NCBI RefSeq assembly: GCF_003574835.2
Contig: NZ_CP063196.1
Span: forward strand, 3,100,001-3,164,000
Length of the DNA: 64,000 nucleotides
Direction of reading: 5' to 3'
Origin: Thermobifida halotolerans
GTDB taxonomy: Bacteria; Actinomycetota; Actinomycetes; Streptosporangiales; Streptosporangiaceae
Part shown: positions 43,577-51,566 of the stretch, one piece after another
Layout: every line of letters begins with the position of its first letter
Numbering within the stretch: position 1 is the first letter of the stretch
The notes under the pieces: generated by a model
Seen by the model: the letters and a program-made list of their open reading frames with translations, nothing else
Told to the model about the DNA's origin: nothing
Database searches by the model: none
Made by a program: the position numbers and the translations under genes

Positions 43577-44059
43577 ATGTCCACTCCGCTGCTCCACGGT
43601 CCTCCGCGTGACACGGATACTCCCTTCTCCGTCGAGGGCCTCCGCTCCGACGCCGACCTGCCCCCCGTACTCGCCGCAGTCCAGTCCATTTCTCTGCCGG
43701 ATGGACCTTCCGAAGCGCTGGACGGCCTGGTCGACGCGCTGTCGCGGCGGGCCGCCGACCACCCCGGACTGGTGCGCGCCGCGGACGCGGTCACGGTCGC
43801 CGGCGGCGCGGTGCTGTTGGTCACCCTGTGGGAGTCCATCGCCGACCTGCGCGCGTTCGTGCTGGACAGCGGAGCCGACACGCGCTCCTGGCGGGCGCGC
43901 ACCGGCCTGACCCCGGTCTCGGAGCGCGCGCTGTGGTGGACGTGCCGCCAGGGCACGCCCGACCCGGCCGAGGCCCGCTCCCGCCTGGCCCGGCTGCGCG
44001 CGGACGGCCCCGGACCGCACGCCTTCACCCTGCGCAGCCCGGTGCCGCCGCCGCGCTGA
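43577..44059 (+). CDS. DUF3291-like protein with divergent N-terminal half
   Basis: A 160-residue protein. The C-terminal 80 residues match the DUF3291 pattern: LVTLWESIADLRAFV, then ERALWWTCRQGTPDPAEARSRLARLRADGPGPHAFTL in adjoining pieces, ending in a Pro-rich tail. This is a dimeric alpha/beta-barrel family related to antibiotic-biosynthesis monooxygenases. The N-terminal half (PFSVEGLRSDADLPPVLAAV) does not resemble the usual DUF3291 start and seems to be replaced. It is transcribed away from the MocR gene across tandem operator repeats and is its likely target. GAAAGGG lies six bases before the ATG. Confidence 0.72.
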   Translation: MSTPLLHGPPRDTDTPFSVEGLRSDADLPPVLAAVQSISLPDGPSEALDGLVDALSRRAADHPGLVRAADAVTVAGGAVLLVTLWESIADLRAFVLDSGADTRSWRARTGLTPVSERALWWTCRQGTPDPAEARSRLARLRADGPGPHAFTLRSPVPPPR

Positions 44060-44150
44060 GTCCGTCCCGGTCCGTCCCGGAACGGCCGCTTCTCCGGCGG
44101 GTACCCTTGGTTCGGATTGGCAGGCCGCGACGGTCCACGGGGAGAGGTTC

Positions 44151-45275
44151 TTGGGCAGGGGAGAACGTGCGTCGGCGACCGTGACGCGGCGGCTGCTCCT
44201 GGGCGTGCCCGCCGCTCTGCTGGTTGTCACACTGGTGGTCCTCCTGGCGGTGCCCGGCAGCCGCGACACGATGTGGCGGATGTGGTGCGAGGCCACCCAG
44301 AGCTGGTGCACGGGCGTCCCGGTCGACTCCGGGGGACGGCCCGACAGCGACGGCGAGTACCTCGAACTCTCCCCCGTCGAGGCCGCCACCTGGGGCAACT
44401 ACTACGCGCTGGGCGACTCCTACTCCTCGGGCGACGGCGCCCACGACTACCACCCCGAGACCGCGGTCAGCGGCGGATGCTGGCGCTCGGCCAACGCCTA
44501 CCCGGAGCTGGTCGCCGCCGCCCACGACTTCGCCGGGCAGCTGTCGTTCCTGGCGTGCAGCGGGCAGCGGGGCCACGCCATGCTGGACACGGTCGGCGAG
44601 GACGGCGCCCAGCTGTCCTGGGAGGCTCCCCACACCTCACTGGTCACCATCGGGATCGGCGGCAACGACCTCGGCTTCTCCACGGTCCTCAAGACGTGCA
44701 TGGTGCGGGTCCCGCTGCTGGACAGCGGGGCGTGCACCGGCCAGGAGGACGACATCTTCAACCGGATGGAGAAGTTCGAGAAGACCTTCGAGGAACTGAT
44801 CGCGCGGGTGCGCGAACGCGCCCCCGACGCCCGCGTCCTGGTCGTGGGCTACCCCCGGCTGTTTCCCGAGGAGCCGACCGGGTCGTACTACACGCTGACC
44901 GCCAGCAGCCAGGCGTGGCTGAACGAGACGGTCCAGGAGTTCAACGGGCAACTGGAGGAGGCGGTCCGGGTGCAGGACTCCGCGATCGTCGAGGCCGACA
45001 TGGTGGGCAGCGTGGAGTTCGTGGACGTCTACCACGCGCTGGACGGCCACGAGATCGGCGCGGAGGATCCCTGGGTCAACGGGGTGCTGCTGCGCGACCT
45101 CGCCACGGGCGTCACCCTGGACCGCAGCACCTTCCACCCCGACGCCGACGGGCACCGGGCCGTCGGCGAACTGGTGGTCGACCAGATCGAGACCGGTCCG
45201 GACCGCCCCCTCTACGCGACCCGGGACGTGGTGGCGGGCGCCACTCCGGAGGTGCTGGCCTCCGAGACGGCGTGA
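44151..45275 (+). CDS. Secreted or membrane-anchored SGNH/GDSL hydrolase
   Basis: A 374-residue lipase/esterase. An N-terminal signal-anchor helix (about 15-35) is followed by the SGNH blocks: block I ALGDSYSSGDGAHDY with the nucleophile serine (about 92), block III IGIGGNDLGF (about 167) and block V FHPDADGH near the C-terminus (about 330) with the catalytic Asp-His. Several cysteines (WCEATQSWC, GCW, ACSGQ, TCMV, GACTGQ) suggest disulfides in an exported enzyme, as in Streptomyces lipase SCO7513-type proteins. The TTG start has GGAGAGG four bases upstream. Its substrate is probably an ester lipid. It converges on the ornithine aminotransferase gene with a 12-base gap. Confidence 0.87.
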   Translation: MGRGERASATVTRRLLLGVPAALLVVTLVVLLAVPGSRDTMWRMWCEATQSWCTGVPVDSGGRPDSDGEYLELSPVEAATWGNYYALGDSYSSGDGAHDYHPETAVSGGCWRSANAYPELVAAAHDFAGQLSFLACSGQRGHAMLDTVGEDGAQLSWEAPHTSLVTIGIGGNDLGFSTVLKTCMVRVPLLDSGACTGQEDDIFNRMEKFEKTFEELIARVRERAPDARVLVVGYPRLFPEEPTGSYYTLTASSQAWLNETVQEFNGQLEEAVRVQDSAIVEADMVGSVEFVDVYHALDGHEIGAEDPWVNGVLLRDLATGVTLDRSTFHPDADGHRAVGELVVDQIETGPDRPLYATRDVVAGATPEVLASETA

Positions 45276-45287
45276 CCCCGCGCCGCG

Positions 45288-46556
45288 TCACCGGCCGGCG
45301 CGCAGGTCCGCCAGCACCTCGGCGAGGCGGTCCAGCGCCCGGTGCAGGTCCTCCTCGCCGATGACCAGCGGCGGCGAGAGCCGGATGGTGGAGCCGTGCG
45401 TGTCCTTGACCAGCACGCCCCTGGCGAGCAGCCGTTCGCACAACTGTCGGCCGGTGGCCAGCGCCGGATCGACGTCGAGGCCCGCCCACAGGCCGACGCA
45501 GCGCGCGGCGACCACCCCGCCGCCGACGAACTCCTCGACCCGGGCGCGCAGCACCGGGGCGAGACGGCGCACGTTGTCCAGGTAGGGGCCCTCGCGGAGC
45601 AGGCGCACCACGGTCTCCCCCACGGCGCAGGCCAGGGCGTTGCCGCCGAAGGTGCTGCCGTGCTGTCCCGGTCGGATCACGTCGAGCACCGCGGCGTCGG
45701 CCACGACCGCCGAGACCGGGAGCAGCCCGCCGCCCAGCGCCTTGCCGAACAGGTAGACGTCGGCGTCCACTCCGCTGTGCTCGCAGGCCCGCACGGTTCC
45801 GGTGCGGCCCAGCCCCGACTGCACCTCGTCGGCGACGAGCAGCACGTTCTCCCGGGTGCAGATCTCGCGCACGCGCGGCAGGTAGTCGGGCGGCGGCACG
45901 ATCACCCCCGCCTCGCCCTGCACCGGTTCGACCAGCACCGCGACCGTGTCGGCGTCGACCGCGTCGGCGACGGCCCCGGCGTCGCCGTAGGGGACGACGC
46001 AAAAGCCCGGTGTGTAGGGGCCGAACCCGCCGTAGGCGTCGGGGTCGGTGGAGAAGGAGACGATCGTGGTGGTGCGGCCGTGGAAGTTCCCGCCCGCCAC
46101 CACGATGCGGGCCCGCCCGTCGGGAACGCCCTTGACCTCGTATCCCCATTTGCGGGCGACCTTGATCGCGGTCTCCACGGCCTCGGCGCCGGTGTTGACC
46201 GGCAGGACCCGGTCCTTGCCGACGAGTCCGGCCAGCGCGGTGACGAAGGGCGCGAACCGGTCGTGGTGGAAGGCCCGGCTGGTGAGGGTCAGGCGGTCCA
46301 GTTGGCGGTGGGCCGCGGCGAGCAGTTCGGGGTTGCGGTGCCCGAAGTTCATCGCCGAGTACCCGGCCAGGCAGTCGAGGTAGCGGCGGCCCTCGACGTC
46401 GGTCACCCAGGCGCCGTCGCCCTCGGCGAGCACCACGGGCAGCGGGTGGTAGTTGTGCGCCGAGTACCTCTCGGCCAGGGCGATGTGGCGGTCGGCGGGG
46501 AGGTTGCCTCCCGCTCCGTCGGTCTCCGCCGGGGTGGGCGGACGGGTCCTGTTCAT
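45288..46556 (-). CDS. rocD: Ornithine aminotransferase
   Basis: A 422-residue class III PLP aminotransferase. It converts ornithine and 2-oxoglutarate to glutamate semialdehyde and glutamate in arginine catabolism. Features typical of RocD/OAT: AERYSAHNYHPLPVVLAEG (about 30), YLDCLAGYSAMNFGH (about 58), PVNTGAEAVETAIKVARKWGY, GNFHGRTTTIVSFSTDP, the cofactor aspartate in LLVADEVQSGLGRTG (about 245) and the lysine in FGKALGGGLLPVSAVVAD (about 272). GGAG lies seven bases before the ATG at 46556. No other arg/roc gene is adjacent. Confidence 0.92.
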   Translation of the reverse strand: MNRTRPPTPAETDGAGGNLPADRHIALAERYSAHNYHPLPVVLAEGDGAWVTDVEGRRYLDCLAGYSAMNFGHRNPELLAAAHRQLDRLTLTSRAFHHDRFAPFVTALAGLVGKDRVLPVNTGAEAVETAIKVARKWGYEVKGVPDGRARIVVAGGNFHGRTTTIVSFSTDPDAYGGFGPYTPGFCVVPYGDAGAVADAVDADTVAVLVEPVQGEAGVIVPPPDYLPRVREICTRENVLLVADEVQSGLGRTGTVRACEHSGVDADVYLFGKALGGGLLPVSAVVADAAVLDVIRPGQHGSTFGGNALACAVGETVVRLLREGPYLDNVRRLAPVLRARVEEFVGGGVVAARCVGLWAGLDVDPALATGRQLCERLLARGVLVKDTHGSTIRLSPPLVIGEEDLHRALDRLAEVLADLRAGR

Positions 46557-46728
46557 GGGTCGCTCCGATCGCCGTTGATCGTTGTCTGTTCGGGATACCC
46601 GCGTCATCGGACGGTGACGCGCCCGCTCGGACGATCGGGGGATGTCATCGGCGACACCCGGTCCCGGTGCGGCCCGTGCCGGTGCCCCCGGTGCCCGCGC
46701 CGGGGACGGGAGCGGAGAGGAGGTCCGG

Positions 46729-47313
46729 ATGCACGCTCGTGACGCCGCCGAACTCGCCCGGGCGCAGGAGCGGGGCGAGCGGCTCAGGTTCCTGTTCTTC
46801 TGGGGGCACCGGCCGCCGCGCGGCGGAGGGGTCGGCCCCGGCTGCCTGAGCCAGTGGTGGGAGGCGCCCTTCACACTGGAGGAGACCGTCTACCGGACCG
46901 CCGAGCACTTCATGATGGCGGAGAAGGCGCGGCTGTTCGGCGACGGGGAGGCCCGGGAGGCGGTGCTGGCCGCCGCCCACCCGGGCGAGGCCAAGAAGCT
47001 GGGGCGCACGGTGCGGGGATTCGACGAGACGACGTGGGTCGGGCACCGCCGCGCCGTCGTCGTCCGCGGCAACCTCGCCAAGTTCGGACAGCACCGGGAC
47101 CTGGGGGACTTCCTGCTGGGCACCGGGGAGCGCGTCCTGGTCGAGGCCAGTCCGGTCGACCGGATCTGGGGCATCGGTCTGGCCGCCGACGACGAGCGGG
47201 CCGGGGACGTCTCCCGGTGGCGCGGGCAGAACCTGCTCGGCTTCGCGCTGATGGACGTCCGTGAGCAACTCCACGCACTCCACCGCGCCGAAGTCACCCC
47301 CACCCGACAGTGA
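46729..47313 (+). CDS. NADAR family protein (YbiA type)
   Basis: A 194-residue NADAR domain (NAD- and ADP-ribose-associated; YbiA, COG3236). Signature parts: LFFWGH near residue 22, CLSQWWEAPF, VYRTAEHFMMAEKARLFGD (about 58) and DRIWGIGLAADDERAGDVSRWRGQNLLGFALM (in two pieces near the C-terminus). Characterised relatives hydrolyse N-glycosidic bonds of damaged riboflavin intermediates or remove ADP-ribose from nucleobases. The ATG at 46729 has GAGGAGG five bases upstream, so I prefer it to longer starts. Single gene, divergent from rocD. Confidence 0.87.
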   Translation: MHARDAAELARAQERGERLRFLFFWGHRPPRGGGVGPGCLSQWWEAPFTLEETVYRTAEHFMMAEKARLFGDGEAREAVLAAAHPGEAKKLGRTVRGFDETTWVGHRRAVVVRGNLAKFGQHRDLGDFLLGTGERVLVEASPVDRIWGIGLAADDERAGDVSRWRGQNLLGFALMDVREQLHALHRAEVTPTRQ

Positions 47314-47445
47314 CCTTGGGCACACGTCCGGTGACGATGTGACCCGCCGACACTGGGGAAACGCCTCCGCCGTTTTTTCACACCCCTTCTGACCAGGCAT
47401 TTCTTCGCACCTTTCCACCTTTTCCAATAACCGACCCCAACTGAG

Positions 47446-47461
47446 TGTGACCCACGTCATA
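47446..47461. promoter_or_regulatory. CRP/GlxR-like site
   Basis: TGTGACCCACGTCATA matches TGTGA-N6-TCACA at nine of ten defined bases. It lies 55 bases before the acyl-CoA synthetase start and may link the gene to cAMP-CRP control. Confidence 0.45.
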
Positions 47462-47515
47462 GATGCAGGATCGATCCTCACACCCGCTCACGGGCACAAC
47501 AGCGACAGGGGCACA

Positions 47516-49168
47516 ATGACCGAAATGCGAGTTCTGGGATCCGGGGCCGGCTCCCACGGTGGAGCGGACCTCTCGTTGTCCGGACTGTTGACCGCCGTCG
47601 CCGCCGCGGCACCCCGGCGGCTCGCCGTCGTCGCGGGGGCGCGCCGCCTCACCTACGCCGACCTCGACGCCCGCGCCACCCTCGTCGCCCGGCACCTGCT
47701 CGACGCGGGCATCCGCCCCGGCGAGCACGTGGCGATCCTGTGCTTCAACCGCGCGGAATGGCTGGAGGCCGCGTTCGGCGCCTGGCGCGCCGGAGCCGTG
47801 CCCGTCAACGTCAACTACCGCTACGTCGCGGCCGAGCTGCGCTACCTGCTGGACGACGCCGACGCGGTCGCCCTCGTCGCCGAACGCTCCCTGGCCGCCA
47901 CGGTCGCCGGGATCAGCCGCGACCTGCCGCTGCTGCGCCACGTGGTCCTCATCGACGACGACTCCCCGGCCGAGGTGGACGGCGTCGACTACGAGGACGC
48001 GCTGGCCGCCGCCGCGCGCTCGGCCACACCGCTGCCCGCGACCGGCGGCGACGACCTGTACCTGCTCTACACCGGCGGCACCACCGGCTACCCCAAGGGC
48101 GTCATGTGGCGCCAGGAGGACATCTTCCGCGTGGCCCTGGAACAGCGCCGCCCCGGCACACCGCGCGCCGCCGACGCCGTGGCCGTCGCCGAACGGGCCG
48201 CACGCGCCACCCCCCTGCGCATGCTGGTGCTGGGACCGCTGATGCACGCCGCCGGCCAGTGGAACGCCCTGAGCATGCTGTTCCGGGGGGCGACGACGGT
48301 GCTCAACACCGACCGCGTCTTCTCCCCCACCCGCATCGTGGAACTCGCCGACCGCGAGAACGCGCAGATCGTGCAGTGCGTCGGCGACGCGATGGCCCGC
48401 CCCCTCGCCCAGGAACTGCTGCGCAGCCCCGGCCGGTGCGCGGAGCTGACCACAGTCAGCTCCGGCGGCACCCCGCTCACCCCCACCGCGCGGCGTCTGT
48501 GGCGGTCCTGGCGCCGCGACATCACCGTCAACGACAGCTACGGCGGCAGCGAGACCGGCGTGTGCGGAGCGGCGTCGGCGACGGGCAACGGAAAGACGCG
48601 CTACTTCTCCATGGGAGCGAGCGTGGCCGTCCTCGACGACCGGCTGCGCCCGCTGCCGCCCGGCTCCGAGCAGATCGGCCGCATCGCCCGCACCGGACGC
48701 ATCCCGCTGGGCTACTACAACGACCCGGTGAAGACCGCGCAGACCTTCCCCGTGGACGCCGACGGCCGCCGCTGGGCGATCTCCGGCGACTACGGCACCG
48801 TCGCGGCGGACGGGTCCGTCGAACTGCTGGGCCGCGGGTCCACGGTGATCAACACCGGCGGCGAGAAGGTCTACCCCGAGGAGGTCGAGGCGGTCCTGAA
48901 GTCGCATCCGGGGGTGGCCGACGCCATCGTGGTCGCCGCCCCCGACGAGCGGCTGGGCCAGCGGGTCAGCGCCGTGGTCTCCCTGGTTCCCGGGCGGCGG
49001 CCCAGCGACGCGGAACTGCGCTCCCACTGCCGCGTCCAACTCGCCGGATTCAAGGTGCCGCGCACGATCCGCGTGGTGGACGAGGTCAGGCGGACCGCCG
49101 TGGGCAAGCAGGACTACCGGTGGGCCTCCAGGGTGGCCCGCGAACCGCAGCACGCGCTGTCCGGCTGA
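47516..49168 (+). CDS. Acyl-CoA synthetase (AMP-forming, FadD type)
   Basis: A 550-residue ANL enzyme that activates a fatty or steroid-derived acid to acyl-CoA. Features: YTGGTTGYPKGVMW (P-loop, about 182), the GG-S-E-T-G adenylate motif in SYGGSETGVCG (about 340), ISGDYGTVAADGSVELLGR (about 420), VINTGGEKVYPEEVEAVL (about 445) and the catalytic lysine in RTAVGKQDYRW near the end. The motif spacing resembles mycobacterial FadD2/FadD17/FadD19-like synthetases. The ATG at 47516 has CAGGGG nearby; an in-frame GTG at 47447 falls inside the CRP-like site and is less likely. Confidence 0.88.
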   Translation: MTEMRVLGSGAGSHGGADLSLSGLLTAVAAAAPRRLAVVAGARRLTYADLDARATLVARHLLDAGIRPGEHVAILCFNRAEWLEAAFGAWRAGAVPVNVNYRYVAAELRYLLDDADAVALVAERSLAATVAGISRDLPLLRHVVLIDDDSPAEVDGVDYEDALAAAARSATPLPATGGDDLYLLYTGGTTGYPKGVMWRQEDIFRVALEQRRPGTPRAADAVAVAERAARATPLRMLVLGPLMHAAGQWNALSMLFRGATTVLNTDRVFSPTRIVELADRENAQIVQCVGDAMARPLAQELLRSPGRCAELTTVSSGGTPLTPTARRLWRSWRRDITVNDSYGGSETGVCGAASATGNGKTRYFSMGASVAVLDDRLRPLPPGSEQIGRIARTGRIPLGYYNDPVKTAQTFPVDADGRRWAISGDYGTVAADGSVELLGRGSTVINTGGEKVYPEEVEAVLKSHPGVADAIVVAAPDERLGQRVSAVVSLVPGRRPSDAELRSHCRVQLAGFKVPRTIRVVDEVRRTAVGKQDYRWASRVAREPQHALSG

Positions 49169-49391
49169 GCACCGCGCCGCTGTACCCGCGCCGACGGCGG
49201 CGGTGCGGCTCTGTCGCCGTGTCAGCCCGCTCCGCCCTACACTTGGTGCCTGCCTGCCGGACCACATCGACCTCCCCGCGAGCGCACCGCGCCAGGCAGC
49301 CCTTCCGTTTCCGCTGGGCGTCGACACCCCGCACCCGCCCCGGCACGGTGCGGGACGTGCCCGACTCCCCTTTCACGACGAGAAGTAGGAC

Positions 49392-50351
49392 ATGGCGAAG
49401 TCAATCGGCACCCATCTGCTCAACGGCGTGCGCGGCGGCCTCATCGGAACCGCCGAAGTCGTCCCCGGTATCAGCGGCGGAACCGTCGCGCTGATCACCG
49501 GCGTCTACGAGACGCTCATCGGCTCGGCGGGCCACGTGGTCAGCGGGGTCAGACTGCTGGCCGCCGACCTCGTCCGCGGCAGGGGCCTGGCCCGCGCCCG
49601 CGAGGAGTTCGGCAGGGCCGACTGGGGGACCATCCTCGCCCTGCTGGTGGGCATGGCCCTGACCGTGCTGGTCGCGGCGAGACTGCTCGCCCCCCTGGTC
49701 GAGCACAACCCCCAGGAGTCCTACGCCCTGTTCTTCGGGCTGGTGCTGGCCTCCCTGTGGGTGCCCTACTCGGCGTCCGGGCGGCACTGGAGGATCGGCG
49801 ACTACCTGATCGCGCTCGCGGTGGCGGCGGCCGCGTTCTTCCTGACCGGCCTGCCCCCCTCCGAGGTGGAGCCCAACCCCCTCATCGTCATGGGCGCCGC
49901 CTCGGTCGCGATCTGCGCGCTGGTGCTGCCGGGGGTCTCGGGCTCGTTCTTCCTGCTCACCTTCGGCCTGTACACCACGACGATGGACGCGATCAACAAC
50001 CGCGACCTCGGCTACATCGCCACCTTCGCCGCGGGCGCGATCATCGGCCTGGCCCTGTTCGTCAAACTGCTGCAGTGGCTGCTGGACCGGTTCCACCACC
50101 TCACCCTGGTGGTGATGACGGGACTGCTGGCCGGATCGCTGCGGGCGCTGTGGCCGTGGCAGGACGAGGGCCGCGGCCTGCTGGCCCCCCAGGACAACCT
50201 CGTGCTGTGCGCCGTGCTGGCCCTGGTGGGCGCGGCCCTGGTCATCGGCATCATCCTGGTCGAGTACCGGCTGACCGCCCGCGGTGGGCAACCGTCCGGG
50301 CCCGCCTCTCCCTCCGTCCGGTCCGGGGACAGCGACGAGGTCCTGCACTGA
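49392..50351 (+). CDS. DUF368 membrane protein (PopT-like polyprenyl-phosphate transporter)
   Basis: A 319-residue membrane protein with about nine helices. It opens with LNGVRGGLIGTAEVVPGISGGTVALITG (in two pieces, about 9-36), the hallmark of DUF368. A second copy of the motif, LVLPGVSGSFFLLTFGLY (about 175-193), shows the internal inverted duplication. DUF368 proteins (PopT) recycle undecaprenyl-phosphate across the cytoplasmic membrane for cell-envelope synthesis. It is followed by a strong hairpin (50447-50478) ahead of the TPP riboswitch. A CGACGAGAAGTAGGAC leader precedes the ATG. Confidence 0.88.
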   Translation: MAKSIGTHLLNGVRGGLIGTAEVVPGISGGTVALITGVYETLIGSAGHVVSGVRLLAADLVRGRGLARAREEFGRADWGTILALLVGMALTVLVAARLLAPLVEHNPQESYALFFGLVLASLWVPYSASGRHWRIGDYLIALAVAAAAFFLTGLPPSEVEPNPLIVMGAASVAICALVLPGVSGSFFLLTFGLYTTTMDAINNRDLGYIATFAAGAIIGLALFVKLLQWLLDRFHHLTLVVMTGLLAGSLRALWPWQDEGRGLLAPQDNLVLCAVLALVGAALVIGIILVEYRLTARGGQPSGPASPSVRSGDSDEVLH

Positions 50352-50370
50352 TCCCGCCGCCCGTACCGGC

Positions 50371-50434
50371 GTCGGGGAGCCGAGGCCGCCGGCCCCCTCG
50401 GGCCGGGGCGCCCTGAAGGCCCTCTCCCGGCCTC
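50371..50434. repeat. GC-rich palindromic repeat, family copy C
   Basis: GCCGGCCCCCTCGGGCCGG and CCCTGAAGGCCCTCTCCCGG match, with a few changes, the plus-strand right half of the palindrome at 38386-38534 (CCCCCTCGGCCAAGG, then GTCTGAAACCCTCTCCCGG). Confidence 0.45.
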
Positions 50435-50446
50435 CCGCACCGCTCG

Positions 50447-50478
50447 CGCCGCCCCTCCGCGCCGTCGGAGGGGCGGCG
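50447..50478 (+). terminator. Terminator after the DUF368 gene
   Basis: CGCCGCCCCTCCG (50447-50459) pairs perfectly with CGGAGGGGCGGCG (50466-50478) across a six-base loop. It separates the DUF368 gene from the thiD promoter. Confidence 0.75.
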
Positions 50479-50487
50479 TCGCGTTGC

Positions 50488-50493
50488 TAGCCT
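50488..50493 (+). promoter_or_regulatory. -10 box of thiD
   Basis: TAGCCT, seven to eight bases before the predicted first nucleotide of the TPP aptamer, so transcription would start right at the riboswitch. Confidence 0.45.
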
Positions 50494-50497
50494 TGCC

Positions 50498-50580
50498 CTG
50501 TGGGCGCGGGGTGCCGACCCTCCCGGTCGGCTGAGAGAACACCCGCTGAACCTGAACTAGGTAGTACTAGCGGAGGGACG
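50498..50580 (+). ncRNA. TPP riboswitch (THI element)
   Basis: The conserved thi-box elements are all present. GCGGGGTG (50506-50513) pairs with CACCCGC (50540-50546) as P2. CTGAGA (50531-50536) is the pyrimidine-sensing loop. ACCTGA followed by CTAGGTAGTACTAG forms the pyrophosphate-sensing arm, and the element ends GCGGAGGGA. That last strand contains GGAGGG, which is also the ribosome site for thiD eight bases before its GTG. Ligand binding should therefore directly hide the ribosome site and repress translation when thiamine diphosphate is plentiful. Confidence 0.92.
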
Positions 50581-50585
50581 TCCCG

Positions 50586-51392
50586 GTGAGTCACAACATC
50601 CTGTCCATCGCGGGCACCGACCCCAGCGGCGGAGCGGGCATCCAGGCCGACCTGAAGGCGTTCTCGGCGCTCGGCGGCTACGGCATGACGGTGGTGACGG
50701 CACTGGTCGCGCAGACCACCACCGGTGTCAGCGAGGTGCACGACGTTCCGGCCGCGTTCGTGCGCAGCCAGCTCGACACCCTGCTGACCGACGTGCGGGT
50801 GGACGCGGTCAAGATCGGCATGCTGTCCAACACCGAGGTCATCGAGGTGGTGGCCGCGGCGATCGACGCCTACGACCTGCCCAACGTGGTCGTCGACCCG
50901 GTGATGGTGGCCAAGAGCGGCGACCGCCTGCTGGCCGCCGACGCCGTGGAGGCGCTGCGCACCGAACTGCTTCCCCGCGCCGACCTGATCACCCCCAACC
51001 TGCCCGAGGCCGCCGACCTGCTGGGCGAGGCCGAGGCCGCCGACGAGGCGCAGATGCGCTCCCAGGCCGAGCGGCTGCTCGCCCTCGGCCCCCGGCGGGT
51101 GCTGCTCAAGGGTGGCCACCTGTCCGGCGCCACCAGCACCGACCTGCTGCTGTCGGCCGACGCCCCCGCGGAGGTCCTGACCGCCGAACGGGTGTCCACC
51201 ACCAACACGCACGGGACCGGGTGCACGCTGTCCTCGGCGGTCGCGGCGCTGCGCCCGCAGCGGCCCACCTGGTCGCAGGCGGTGCGCGAGGCCAAGGACT
51301 ACCTCACCGAGGCACTGCGCCACGCCGACGAACTCGAGGTCGGCAAGGGCAAGGGGCCGGTCCACCACTTCCACGCCTGGTGGGGCAGGTAG
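50586..51392 (+). CDS. thiD: Hydroxymethylpyrimidine/phosphomethylpyrimidine kinase
   Basis: A 268-residue ribokinase-superfamily kinase that phosphorylates HMP and HMP-P in thiamine synthesis. It has [18 protein letters not shown] (substrate-binding, about 8-25), [23 protein letters not shown] (about 100), LLKGGHLSG and the anion-hole/catalytic [14 protein letters not shown] (about 205-218). The GTG at 50586 is eight bases after GGAGGG inside the riboswitch. It is followed by a perfect palindromic terminator shared with the convergent symporter gene. Confidence 0.94.
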   Translation: MSHNILSIAGTDPSGGAGIQADLKAFSALGGYGMTVVTALVAQTTTGVSEVHDVPAAFVRSQLDTLLTDVRVDAVKIGMLSNTEVIEVVAAAIDAYDLPNVVVDPVMVAKSGDRLLAADAVEALRTELLPRADLITPNLPEAADLLGEAEAADEAQMRSQAERLLALGPRRVLLKGGHLSGATSTDLLLSADAPAEVLTAERVSTTNTHGTGCTLSSAVAALRPQRPTWSQAVREAKDYLTEALRHADELEVGKGKGPVHHFHAWWGR

Positions 51393-51479
51393 GTCTTCTC
51401 GCCCCCGGCCCGCTGGGCCAGGGACCGCTCCGGTTCGTCGGCGCACCCGGGGCGCCCCGGTCCGGACACCGCACACAGC

Positions 51480-51523
51480 GGTGCGGGCGGGTGGGAACCC
51501 CGGGGTTCCCACCCGCCCGCACC
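51480..51523. terminator. Perfect 44-base palindrome, bidirectional terminator
   Basis: The 44 bases from 51480 to 51523 are a perfect palindrome: GGTGCGGGCGGGTGGG at the left end is exactly complementary to CCCACCCGCCCGCACC at the right, and the centre is AACCCC/GGGGTT. It lies between the ends of the convergent thiD and AGCS genes and would terminate both. Confidence 0.8.
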
Positions 51524-51566
51524 GACTCACCCCCGCAGGGCTGGTCCCTCCGGGCCCGGCCGCGGC

